Positions 1 through 4,513 of a DNA stretch of 5,160 nucleotides are shown here, one piece after another. A program made the position numbers and the translations under genes. The first letter of the stretch is position 1. Each line of letters opens with the position of its first letter. The notes below the pieces were generated by a model that saw nothing but the letters and a program-made list of their open reading frames with translations, had not been told where the DNA came from and did no database searches. The DNA is from an uncultured Eubacteriales bacterium. GTDB taxonomy: Bacteria > Bacillota > Clostridia > Oscillospirales > CAG-272. The DNA lies in the NCBI GenBank assembly GCA_934489945.1, contig CAKSSY010000090.1, positions 1 through 5,160 of the forward strand, written 5' to 3'.

Positions 1-132
1 CAGTCCCTGACCTACAGCGTCAACGCTTATGCTTACCGGATGCAGAACAGTACCAATGCCACCATGGCGGAACTTGCCAAGACGACGTATTTTTACGGCA
101 AGTCGGCTAAGGAATACGCAACCCGATCATGA
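1..132 (+). CDS. C-terminal end of a probable secreted or surface protein (partial)
   Basis: Only the last 43 codons are present. Frame 1 is open from the first base to the TGA at 130-132, and the start lies outside the window. The visible peptide contains YSVNAYAYRMQNS, then an alanine- and threonine-rich helix-like stretch, and closes with YFYGKSAKEYA. From family memory, endings of the type YSV.SYA..M..S...L..L...M..YG.SAKAY are common at the C-termini of large extracellular proteins of gut clostridia, often after Ig-like or glycan-related domains. The peptide has no LPXTG motif and no hydrophobic anchor. The family and the function of the missing N-terminal part cannot be determined here. 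The gene converges on the dehydratase gene, and a strong hairpin lies between them. Coding status is well supported by the unbroken frame and recognisable tail. The surface-protein label is an inference. Confidence 0.7.
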   Translation, partial: QSLTYSVNAYAYRMQNSTNATMAELAKTTYFYGKSAKEYATRS

Positions 133-148
133 CATTGTATCAGTTTTT

Positions 149-200
149 CTATATCAAACGCTCCGCGGAATCATAAGATTCCGCGGAGCGTTTGATATAG
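149..200. terminator. Perfect 24-bp inverted repeat, probable bidirectional terminator
   Basis: The left arm (149-172) and right arm (177-200) are exact reverse complements over 24 bases, with a four-base ATAA loop at 173-176. The core CGCTCCGCGGAATC is GC-rich. It sits 16 bp after the stop of the rightward partial gene and 8 bp beyond the stop of the leftward dehydratase gene, where a shared terminator for converging genes is expected. It is not a textbook intrinsic terminator. The GC core is followed only by TTTGATATAG in both directions, because those bases are also paired, and no long U-run follows on either strand. Termination could therefore be partial, or the hairpin may mainly protect the 3' ends of both transcripts. 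Confidence 0.7.
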
Positions 201-208
201 ACGATAAA

Positions 209-1360
209 TTACCAATCGGCATTACTGCCGTCTTCATAATATTGACGGGGGGTTGTCCATTTTCCGTCGTATAGCTTGTCTTGCAATGCCTTTTCATCAA
301 GCTCAATTCCAAGTCCCGGTTTGGTTGGAACGTCGATGTATCCGTCACGGATTACAAATGGTTCTTTGATATAACCGACTCCCAAATCCGACTTGTCCGG
401 ATTTCCGGGATGCTCCTGTACAAGAAAATTCGGAATACAAGTGTCAAGCTGGATACAAGCCGCAAGAGAAATCGGACCCAAAGGATTGTGAGGAGCGACG
501 GAACTGTAATACATTTCTGCCATTGCCGCCAATTTTCTTCCCTCGTAGATTCCTCCAACGTGACAGATGTCCGGTTGAATGATGCTGACAGCCTGTTTTT
601 CAATGAGTTCTCTGTATTGCCATTTTCCGAAAAGCCTCTCTCCGGCGGCGATAGGGACGGTTGTTTTATGTGCAATGTTAACCATACAGTCAACATTTTC
701 CGGCAGACAAGGTTCTTCAATGAACATAGGCGTATATGGTTTCAGTCTTTCAATCAGGATATTGGCAACAGCGGGGGATACGCGTCCGTGGAAATCAATA
801 GCCAGATCTACACCGTTTCCGATTCTTTCGCGGACCTTGGCAAAACGCTCTATATGTTTTTCCAGATTTTCGGGATTTTCTACCGCTTTTATCGGCGGAA
901 TAATGGAGTATTTCAGAGCAGTGTATCCTTCACGCAGTCTTTGATCGGCAATTTCCAACATCTCTTCGATGGAAAAGTCCCCGATGACTGCCGTTCTTTT
1001 TATATGAGTATACATCCGGATTTTGTCTCTGCATTTTCCGCCCAACATTTCATATACCGGGCAGTTGTAGTATTTTCCCTTGATATCCCACATTGCCTGT
1101 TCAATGCCGCTGATTGCCGAAAGCATCAAAGGACCACCGCGATAAAAACCGCCGCGATACAATGCCTGTATATGATGCTCGATTTGCATCGGGTCCTTGC
1201 CGATCAGATACTCCTCAAATTCTCTGATAACCGCCTCAACCGAGGTGCAATGTCCCTCCAAAACCGGTTCTCCCAAGCCGAAAATATCGGTATCGGTATA
1301 CATTTTCAAAAACATCCATCTTGGTTTTACTTTTATGACCTCAAGTCCGGTTATTTTCAT
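209..1360 (-). CDS. dgoD: Enolase-superfamily sugar-acid dehydratase, D-galactonate dehydratase-like
   Basis: The 383-residue protein belongs to the mandelate racemase/muconate lactonizing branch of the enolase superfamily and matches E. coli DgoD (about 382 residues) along its length. DgoD converts D-galactonate to 2-keto-3-deoxy-galactonate in the cytoplasm, using Mg2+. The N-terminal capping domain (about 1-125) contains RWMFLK, GFYRGGP and AMWDIKGK. The barrel domain carries DFHGRVS, with probable metal ligand D189 and catalytic H191, then FIEEP (E215) and AAGER (E241) as the other ligands. IQPDICHVGG (D264) and APHNPLGP (H291) form the probable His-Asp base pair, with E316 in VQEHPG nearby. 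The C-terminus contains TKPGLGIELDE, typical of the family. The ATG at 1358-1360 has GGAGG (1370-1374 on the plus strand) nine bases upstream. The gene stands alone, with no visible KDG kinase or aldolase, and is divergent from an AraC-type regulator. Family membership is secure. The substrate could be another aldonate such as arabinonate or gluconate. Confidence 0.87.
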   Translation of the reverse strand: MKITGLEVIKVKPRWMFLKMYTDTDIFGLGEPVLEGHCTSVEAVIREFEEYLIGKDPMQIEHHIQALYRGGFYRGGPLMLSAISGIEQAMWDIKGKYYNCPVYEMLGGKCRDKIRMYTHIKRTAVIGDFSIEEMLEIADQRLREGYTALKYSIIPPIKAVENPENLEKHIERFAKVRERIGNGVDLAIDFHGRVSPAVANILIERLKPYTPMFIEEPCLPENVDCMVNIAHKTTVPIAAGERLFGKWQYRELIEKQAVSIIQPDICHVGGIYEGRKLAAMAEMYYSSVAPHNPLGPISLAACIQLDTCIPNFLVQEHPGNPDKSDLGVGYIKEPFVIRDGYIDVPTKPGLGIELDEKALQDKLYDGKWTTPRQYYEDGSNADW

Positions 1361-1369
1361 AATATTCTT

Positions 1370-1374
1370 CCTCC
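1370..1374 (-). promoter_or_regulatory. Ribosome binding site of the dehydratase gene
   Basis: On the minus strand GGAGG is followed by nine bases and then the ATG at 1358-1360. The strong match and good spacing fix this start. The resulting N-terminus, MKITGLEVIKVKPRWMFLK, also lines up with the usual start of the DgoD family. Confidence 0.85.
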
Positions 1375-1421
1375 AAAGCAGGATTTGTCATCCGGTTTGT
1401 TTATCGATTCTCTCTGACTAT

Positions 1422-1451
1422 ATTATATCAAAACAATAATTGACTTTTCAA
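1422..1451 (-). promoter_or_regulatory. Sigma-A type promoter of the dehydratase gene
   Basis: On the minus strand there is TTGAAA (plus-strand 1446-1451), an 18-base spacer, and a perfect TATAAT (plus-strand 1422-1427). Transcription would start near 1415, giving a leader of roughly 55 bases before the ATG at 1360. The position, in the divergent region next to a regulator, fits a controlled promoter. The -35 box is only a moderate match and the spacer is one base over optimal, which is compatible with dependence on an activator. Confidence 0.65.
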
Positions 1452-1500
1452 TAAAAAATATCGACACATTTTAAGGAAATAAGTGTAAAAAATTGACTTT
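1438..1500 (+). repeat. Pair of direct repeats AATTGACTTT at the divergent promoters, possible regulator sites
   Basis: The ten bases AATTGACTTT occur at 1438-1447 and again at 1491-1500 in the same orientation, 53 bp apart, or about five helical turns. The first copy lies in the spacer of the leftward dehydratase promoter and touches its -35 box. The second contains the whole -35 box of the rightward araC promoter. AraC-family proteins commonly bind direct repeats near -35 boxes, so these are candidate half-sites. The region is AT-rich and one copy is itself a -35 element, so chance similarity is a real alternative. Confidence 0.35.
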
Positions 1501-1521
1501 ATTCGGAAAGTGTGTTATACT
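1493..1521 (+). promoter_or_regulatory. Sigma-A promoter of the AraC-family regulator gene
   Basis: TTGACT (1493-1498), a 17-base spacer and TATACT (1516-1521) make a near-consensus vegetative promoter. Transcription would begin near 1528, leaving a leader of about 95 bases before the ATG at 1624. The open frame extends upstream to a GTG at 1510, but that codon lies inside this promoter, between the -35 and -10 boxes, so it cannot be the start for this transcript. The leader holds an A-run/T-run inverted repeat at 1524-1537 and a weak TGCTGT/ACAGCA pairing (1537-1542 with 1584-1589). Neither resembles a known riboswitch. Confidence 0.75.
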
Positions 1522-1623
1522 GAAAAAAACATTTTTTGCTGTACCCATTTGCGGTTGTTGCATTTTTACATAATACATTTATCACAGCACAAAAACAGAT
1601 CGGAAAAGAGAAGAAAATCGGAC

Positions 1624-2457
1624 ATGAATATTATTGAATTGGAAACACCGGAGGGCACCGAGAAATATTATGCGCCCCAAACGGACAATACGTACCCGTT
1701 CTATATTACGGAATACGGAAAAACCTTTCGCAATACCCCCTGTTATCAACTGCGAATGAACTCGCCCGTCGGTTGTGTGCAGTATGTCATATCGGGAAGC
1801 GGGGTTATTTTATGTGATGACAGGATATACACGGTAAGTGCAGGAGACACCTTTTTGTTGCCGGAGGGAAGTAATCAGATTTATTACTCCAACCCCGACA
1901 ATCAATTTGAAAGAATATGGTTTAATTATAAAGGCGTACTCGGGAAAACGCTTCTTGACATATATAACCTGAATCATACCGTTGTTTTCAGGAATGTGAA
2001 CACCTATGGTATTTTTTCGGAGATATATGAAGAATCCCGTCGGTTGCGGGATGCTGCAGAATATAAAAATCTTACCTCACGACTTTTCCTGCAACTTGTT
2101 CAGTTTTTGTCTGAAAATAGGCAACTGATCAATGAGGTGACAAGTACCATTGAACAGATACGCCTATATATCGACTGCCACATCACGGAAAATCTTCGTA
2201 TTTCGGATATTGCAAAAAAATTTTCGTTTTCCGGTGAGCATATCATACGTGTTTTCAGGAAGACATATCAGATAACGCCGCATCAGTATATTTTACAATC
2301 CAAAATTCGTCTTGCCATGATTATGTTAAAAATGAAGACCGATAGCATAGAGGAAGTTGCGGTTCGGCTCGGATTTACAGATTCCCATCATTTTGCCAAG
2401 CAATTCAAACGGTTGACGGGTTATAAACCGACAGAATACAAAAAAATTATGGTATGA
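1624..2457 (+). CDS. AraC-family transcriptional regulator (cupin sensor plus double helix-turn-helix)
   Basis: The 277-residue cytoplasmic DNA-binding protein has the two-domain plan and usual length of AraC/XylS regulators. Residues about 25-115 form a cupin-like ligand-binding domain, with YVISGSGVILCDDR and a conserved SAGDTFLLPEG turn. Residues about 175-275 are the DNA-binding domain. Its first helix-turn-helix is around ISDIAKKFSFSGEHIIRVFRK (192-212). The second, with the family signature, is around IEEVAVRLGFTDSHHFAKQFK and TGYKPTEYK (242-273). The ATG at 1624 was chosen because upstream in-frame GTG 1510 falls inside the promoter. A weak purine-rich site (AAGAGAAG, about 1605-1612) precedes it, and the protein then starts like its relatives. 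Divergence from the dehydratase suggests it senses a sugar acid or related sugar and activates that gene, possibly also controlling itself. The ligand cannot be read from the sequence. Confidence 0.9.
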   Translation: MNIIELETPEGTEKYYAPQTDNTYPFYITEYGKTFRNTPCYQLRMNSPVGCVQYVISGSGVILCDDRIYTVSAGDTFLLPEGSNQIYYSNPDNQFERIWFNYKGVLGKTLLDIYNLNHTVVFRNVNTYGIFSEIYEESRRLRDAAEYKNLTSRLFLQLVQFLSENRQLINEVTSTIEQIRLYIDCHITENLRISDIAKKFSFSGEHIIRVFRKTYQITPHQYILQSKIRLAMIMLKMKTDSIEEVAVRLGFTDSHHFAKQFKRLTGYKPTEYKKIMV

Positions 2458-2464
2458 TTTTGGC

Positions 2465-2659
2465 TCATAGTTTCTGCAGAAGCAAAAAATATTCTTCCCA
2501 CCGGTACTCACGAATTGGCATTACCGGATGACGGTCATCGTCAAAAACGAGAACGAGTGCAGGGGTAATGGCGTGGTAGCGGTCCGTAATATACCACCGG
2601 ATCAGTTTCCCTTCGCGGATGAGTCGCTTGGCTGTGGCGTGATAATTGTAATATGACAT
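2465..2659 (-). CDS. Small conserved-looking protein of unknown function (64 aa)
   Basis: The predicted product has 64 residues, beginning MSYYNYHATAKRLIREGKL. A middle strand-rich segment, ITPALVLVFDDDRHP, leads into VMPIREYRWEEY near the C-terminus. I recall similar 60-75 residue proteins in many clostridia, sometimes carrying the doubtful database name thermostable hemolysin delta-VPH. Nothing in the sequence supports a hemolysin role: there is no signal peptide, no membrane segment and no cysteine. The high share of aromatic and charged residues suggests a compact soluble cytoplasmic protein. The frame stays open upstream to a TTG at 2743, adding 28 residues, but that extension is basic and poorly convincing. 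ATG 2659 gives the family-like N-terminus and lies downstream of a possible promoter. No clear Shine-Dalgarno sequence precedes it. The stop codon is 7 bp from the convergent AraC-family gene. Function is unknown. Confidence 0.68.
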   Translation of the reverse strand: MSYYNYHATAKRLIREGKLIRWYITDRYHAITPALVLVFDDDRHPVMPIREYRWEEYFLLLQKL

Positions 2660-2687
2660 AGAATCAGTATTCCGAAAAACAAAAAAT

Positions 2688-2715
2688 CTTATACGAAGGA
2701 AGGCGCGTGCTGCAA
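2688..2715 (-). promoter_or_regulatory. Possible promoter of the 64-residue protein gene
   Basis: On the minus strand there is TTGCAG (plus-strand 2710-2715), a 16-base spacer and TATAAG (plus-strand 2688-2693). This would start transcription near 2681, about 22 bases before ATG 2659. It supports that start over the upstream TTG at 2743, but both boxes deviate from consensus, so the call is tentative. Confidence 0.35.
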
Positions 2716-2793
2716 GTAGGTGCGGTTGTCGCAAAGATTGCAAAGAAGGAGGGCAGGGAAACGATTTTTTATCAGTAATTTCTCAAACTTCCA

Positions 2794-2822
2794 TTGACAA
2801 CCGACCGATAGGTAGTTATACT
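2794..2822 (+). promoter_or_regulatory. Strong sigma-A promoter of the tetR/ABC transporter operon
   Basis: A perfect TTGACA (2794-2799), a 17-base spacer and TATACT (2817-2822) form one of the best promoters in the window. Transcription would start near 2829, giving a leader of about 36 bases before the TetR-family start at 2865. A promoter this strong normally needs repression, which fits a TetR-type protein as the first gene of the operon. Confidence 0.82.
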
Positions 2823-2830
2823 ATATAAGT
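2800..2830. promoter_or_regulatory. Candidate TetR-family operator overlapping the promoter
   Basis: Two imperfect dyads overlap the promoter. The first, ACCGACC-GATA-GGTAGTT (2800-2817), fills the spacer between -35 and -10 and pairs five of seven positions per arm. Its GACC/GGT pattern resembles operators of self-regulated TetR-family genes. The second, AGTTATA-CTA-TATAAGT (2814-2830), covers the -10 box and the start point and pairs six of seven, but it is AT-rich and less telling. A repressor bound at either would block RNA polymerase. Binding is inferred from position and symmetry only. Confidence 0.45.
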
Positions 2831-2851
2831 AAGTGATACTAAAAACGTTTT

Positions 2852-2856
2852 AGGAG
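2852..2856 (+). promoter_or_regulatory. Ribosome binding site of the TetR-family gene
   Basis: AGGAG is followed by eight bases and then ATG at 2865. An out-of-frame ATG at 2860 lies too close to this site to be used well, so the site favours 2865. Confidence 0.8.
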
Positions 2857-2864
2857 ATCATGCG

Positions 2865-3494
2865 ATGGAAAAGGGAAACACAAAGCAGGAAATATTGAAT
2901 GCGGCATTGGATTTGTTTTCGACGCAGGGATATGAAGCGACTTCCGTTTCTCAGATTGCCGAGGCTGTCGGAATCCGCAAGGCGTCGCTTTACAGCCATT
3001 TTGCAGGCAAACAGGAGATTCTTGACGCACTGATACAGGATGGCTTGGAGAAGTATAACAGGCGTTCTGTCTTTGCACGTGCAGATTGGGAGGATCCCGC
3101 TTTTACAAAGGATAACCGGGATATTACCCCCGACATTGTAGCACAGAGAATTCTGGGACAGGTACACTATATCCTGCATGATCCGCAGATCAGTAAATCC
3201 CGCAAGATGCTGACCATTGAACAGTTTCAGAATCCAAAGCTGAAAGAGCTTCAAACCAAGCAAAACTATACGGATGTCATGCACCATTTTACAGGGCTCA
3301 TCAGGTTTTTGATTCGTCAGGGAAAACTGATCTCAAATGATCCCGAGAGCATGGCAGCACAACTTTGTCTCCCCATCTCGGTCTGGATCAATCTTTGCGA
3401 CCGTGAACCCGAGCGCGAGGATGAAGTGATAGGGCTGATTGAGCGGCACCTACGGCAGTTTTTCAAAATATATGGGACAAGTGCTTTATTCTGA
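2865..3494 (+). CDS. TetR-family transcriptional regulator
   Basis: The 209-residue protein has the usual TetR/AcrR size and layout. Residues about 6-52 are the N-terminal DNA-binding domain: KQEILNAALDLFSTQGYEATSV, then the helix-turn-helix around SQIAEAVGIRKASLYSHFAGKQEIL. The signature SLYSHFAGK (41-49) is characteristic. The remaining 155 residues are helical and variable, as expected for the ligand-binding and dimerisation domain, and end in the helix IERHLRQFFKIYG. Proteins of this kind act as dimers in the cytoplasm and release DNA on binding a small molecule. It is the first gene after a strong promoter with dyad symmetry. An ABC transporter pair follows in the same direction, with a 104-base gap and no terminator-like hairpin. 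The simplest reading is autoregulation and control of the exporter. The inducing ligand is unknown. Confidence 0.92.
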   Translation: MEKGNTKQEILNAALDLFSTQGYEATSVSQIAEAVGIRKASLYSHFAGKQEILDALIQDGLEKYNRRSVFARADWEDPAFTKDNRDITPDIVAQRILGQVHYILHDPQISKSRKMLTIEQFQNPKLKELQTKQNYTDVMHHFTGLIRFLIRQGKLISNDPESMAAQLCLPISVWINLCDREPEREDEVIGLIERHLRQFFKIYGTSALF

Positions 3495-3598
3495 AAAAAT
3501 CAGATGAAGAAAACGAAAACAAGGAACGTCGTTATAAAGGATGGATAATTTTATACTCCGAAAAATTTCTTTTGAGAAAGAGAGGAATCAAGGTTAGA

Positions 3599-4513
3599 AT
3601 GAACGATATTATCAAAATCAATCACCTGAGCAAAAGTTTCGGGGAGGTAAAGGCGGTGCAGGATCTGAGTTTCTGCGTGAAAGAAAGTGAATTGTTTGCC
3701 TTTCTCGGCATCAATGGCGCAGGCAAATCCACCACCATCAACATTATGTGCGGTCAGCTTTCCAAAGACAGCGGCACCGTGGAGATCGACGGTGCAGACC
3801 TCGATCATAACCCCGATCATATCAAACGGGAGCTTGGTGTGGTATTTCAGAATTCCGTGCTGGACGGAGCCCTGAGTGTCCGGGATAATCTGCAAAGTCG
3901 CGCTGCCCTGTATGGCATCAAAGGGATCGGATTTGCGCGACGTTTATCGGAACTTGCGGAGCTTTTGAACTTTGAGAATATATTGAATCGTCCGGTAGGA
4001 AAACTCTCCGGCGGTCAGCGCAGACGCATCGACATTGCAAGAGCTCTGCTCCATCATCCGAAAATTCTGATCTTCGACGAGCCGACGACCGGACTTGACC
4101 CTCAGACAAGAAAACTTCTATGGGATGTTGTCACGGATCTGCGTAAAAAAGAAGGGCTGACGGTGTTTCTGACTACGCACTACATGGAAGAGGCGGCGGA
4201 TGCCGACTATGTGATCATATTGGATAGTGGAAAAATTGTAGGGGAAGGAACGCCGTTGACCTTAAAAAACACCTATGCCGGTGATTTTGTGACGCTCTAC
4301 GGAGCGGAGGAATCCGCCGTCAAAGCCTTGGGGCGTACCTATACTCCTGTGCGGGACGGATGGCGCATTGAGGTGGCAAACACTAAAGAGGCGACAAAGT
4401 TGATTTTGGAAAATCCCGCGCTTTTTACGGACTATGAGATTATCAAAGGGAAAATGGATGATGTATTTTTGGCGGTGACAGGCAAAAAACTGAATGGAGG
4501 CGATGCAAAATGA
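3599..4513 (+). CDS. ABC transporter ATP-binding protein (ABC-2/DrrA-like exporter)
   Basis: The 304-residue ATPase energises an ABC-2 type exporter at the inner face of the membrane. All nucleotide-binding motifs are intact: Walker A GINGAGKST (37-45), Q-loop glutamine at 84 in VVFQN, signature LSGGQ (136-140), Walker B ILIFDE (156-161) with catalytic E161, D-loop GLD (165-167) and switch histidine H194 in LTTHYMEEA. Residues about 225-304 form the extra C-terminal segment common in DrrA/CcmA-like drug and antibiotic exporters, including KMDDVFLAVTGK. The ATG at 3599 was chosen because MNDIIKINHLSKSFG is a normal ABC start, and AAGG (3590-3593) plus AGAGGA lie upstream. An in-frame TTG at 3572 would add nine residues. 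The stop overlaps the next start as ATGA, showing translational coupling to the permease. The substrate cannot be inferred; drug, peptide or lipid export are all possible. Confidence 0.93.
   Translation: MNDIIKINHLSKSFGEVKAVQDLSFCVKESELFAFLGINGAGKSTTINIMCGQLSKDSGTVEIDGADLDHNPDHIKRELGVVFQNSVLDGALSVRDNLQSRAALYGIKGIGFARRLSELAELLNFENILNRPVGKLSGGQRRRIDIARALLHHPKILIFDEPTTGLDPQTRKLLWDVVTDLRKKEGLTVFLTTHYMEEAADADYVIILDSGKIVGEGTPLTLKNTYAGDFVTLYGAEESAVKALGRTYTPVRDGWRIEVANTKEATKLILENPALFTDYEIIKGKMDDVFLAVTGKKLNGGDAK
4495..4500 (+). promoter_or_regulatory. Ribosome binding site of the ABC permease gene, within the ATPase gene
   Basis: TGGAGG lies nine bases before ATG 4510 and inside the last codons of the ATPase gene. 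The ATG and the ATPase TGA share bases (ATGA, 4510-4513), which fixes the permease start. Confidence 0.82.

Noticed and set aside
281..1417. A 378-codon open frame on the plus strand, antisense to the dehydratase gene
   Set aside because: The product is low in recognisable motifs and rich in Ser, Phe, Arg and Cys, as mirror frames of real genes often are. The opposite strand encodes a full-length enzyme with intact catalytic residues and a good ribosome binding site.
1524..1589. Leader of the AraC-family gene as a riboswitch or attenuator
   Set aside because: Only a short A/T hairpin and a 6-bp distant pairing are visible. There is no terminator stem with a U-run and no known aptamer consensus.
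1510..1623. Upstream extension of the AraC-family protein from GTG 1510 (38 extra residues)
   Set aside because: The GTG lies between the -35 and -10 boxes of a near-consensus promoter, so it would not be on the transcript. The added peptide is basic and Cys/His-rich and does not look like the start of an AraC-family protein.
2660..2743. TTG-initiated 28-residue extension of the small protein
   Set aside because: No ribosome binding site precedes the TTG, the peptide is unlike the rest of the protein, and a possible promoter lies within it. Kept only as an alternative.
2670..2840. Possible remnant reading frames on the plus strand upstream of tetR, including a Cys-rich stretch reading RCGCRKDCKEGG
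   Set aside because: The frames are short, have no start codon or ribosome binding site, run into the tetR promoter, and match no family I recognise.
2850..3287. A 145-codon minus-strand open frame inside the tetR gene
   Set aside because: It is fully antisense to a clear TetR-family gene, has no plausible promoter or ribosome binding site, and no recognisable domain.
3529..3557. TATACT (3552-3557) as the -10 box of an internal promoter for the ABC genes
   Set aside because: The sequence at the correct distance upstream is TCGTTA, a poor -35 match. With no terminator after tetR, co-transcription is the simpler explanation.
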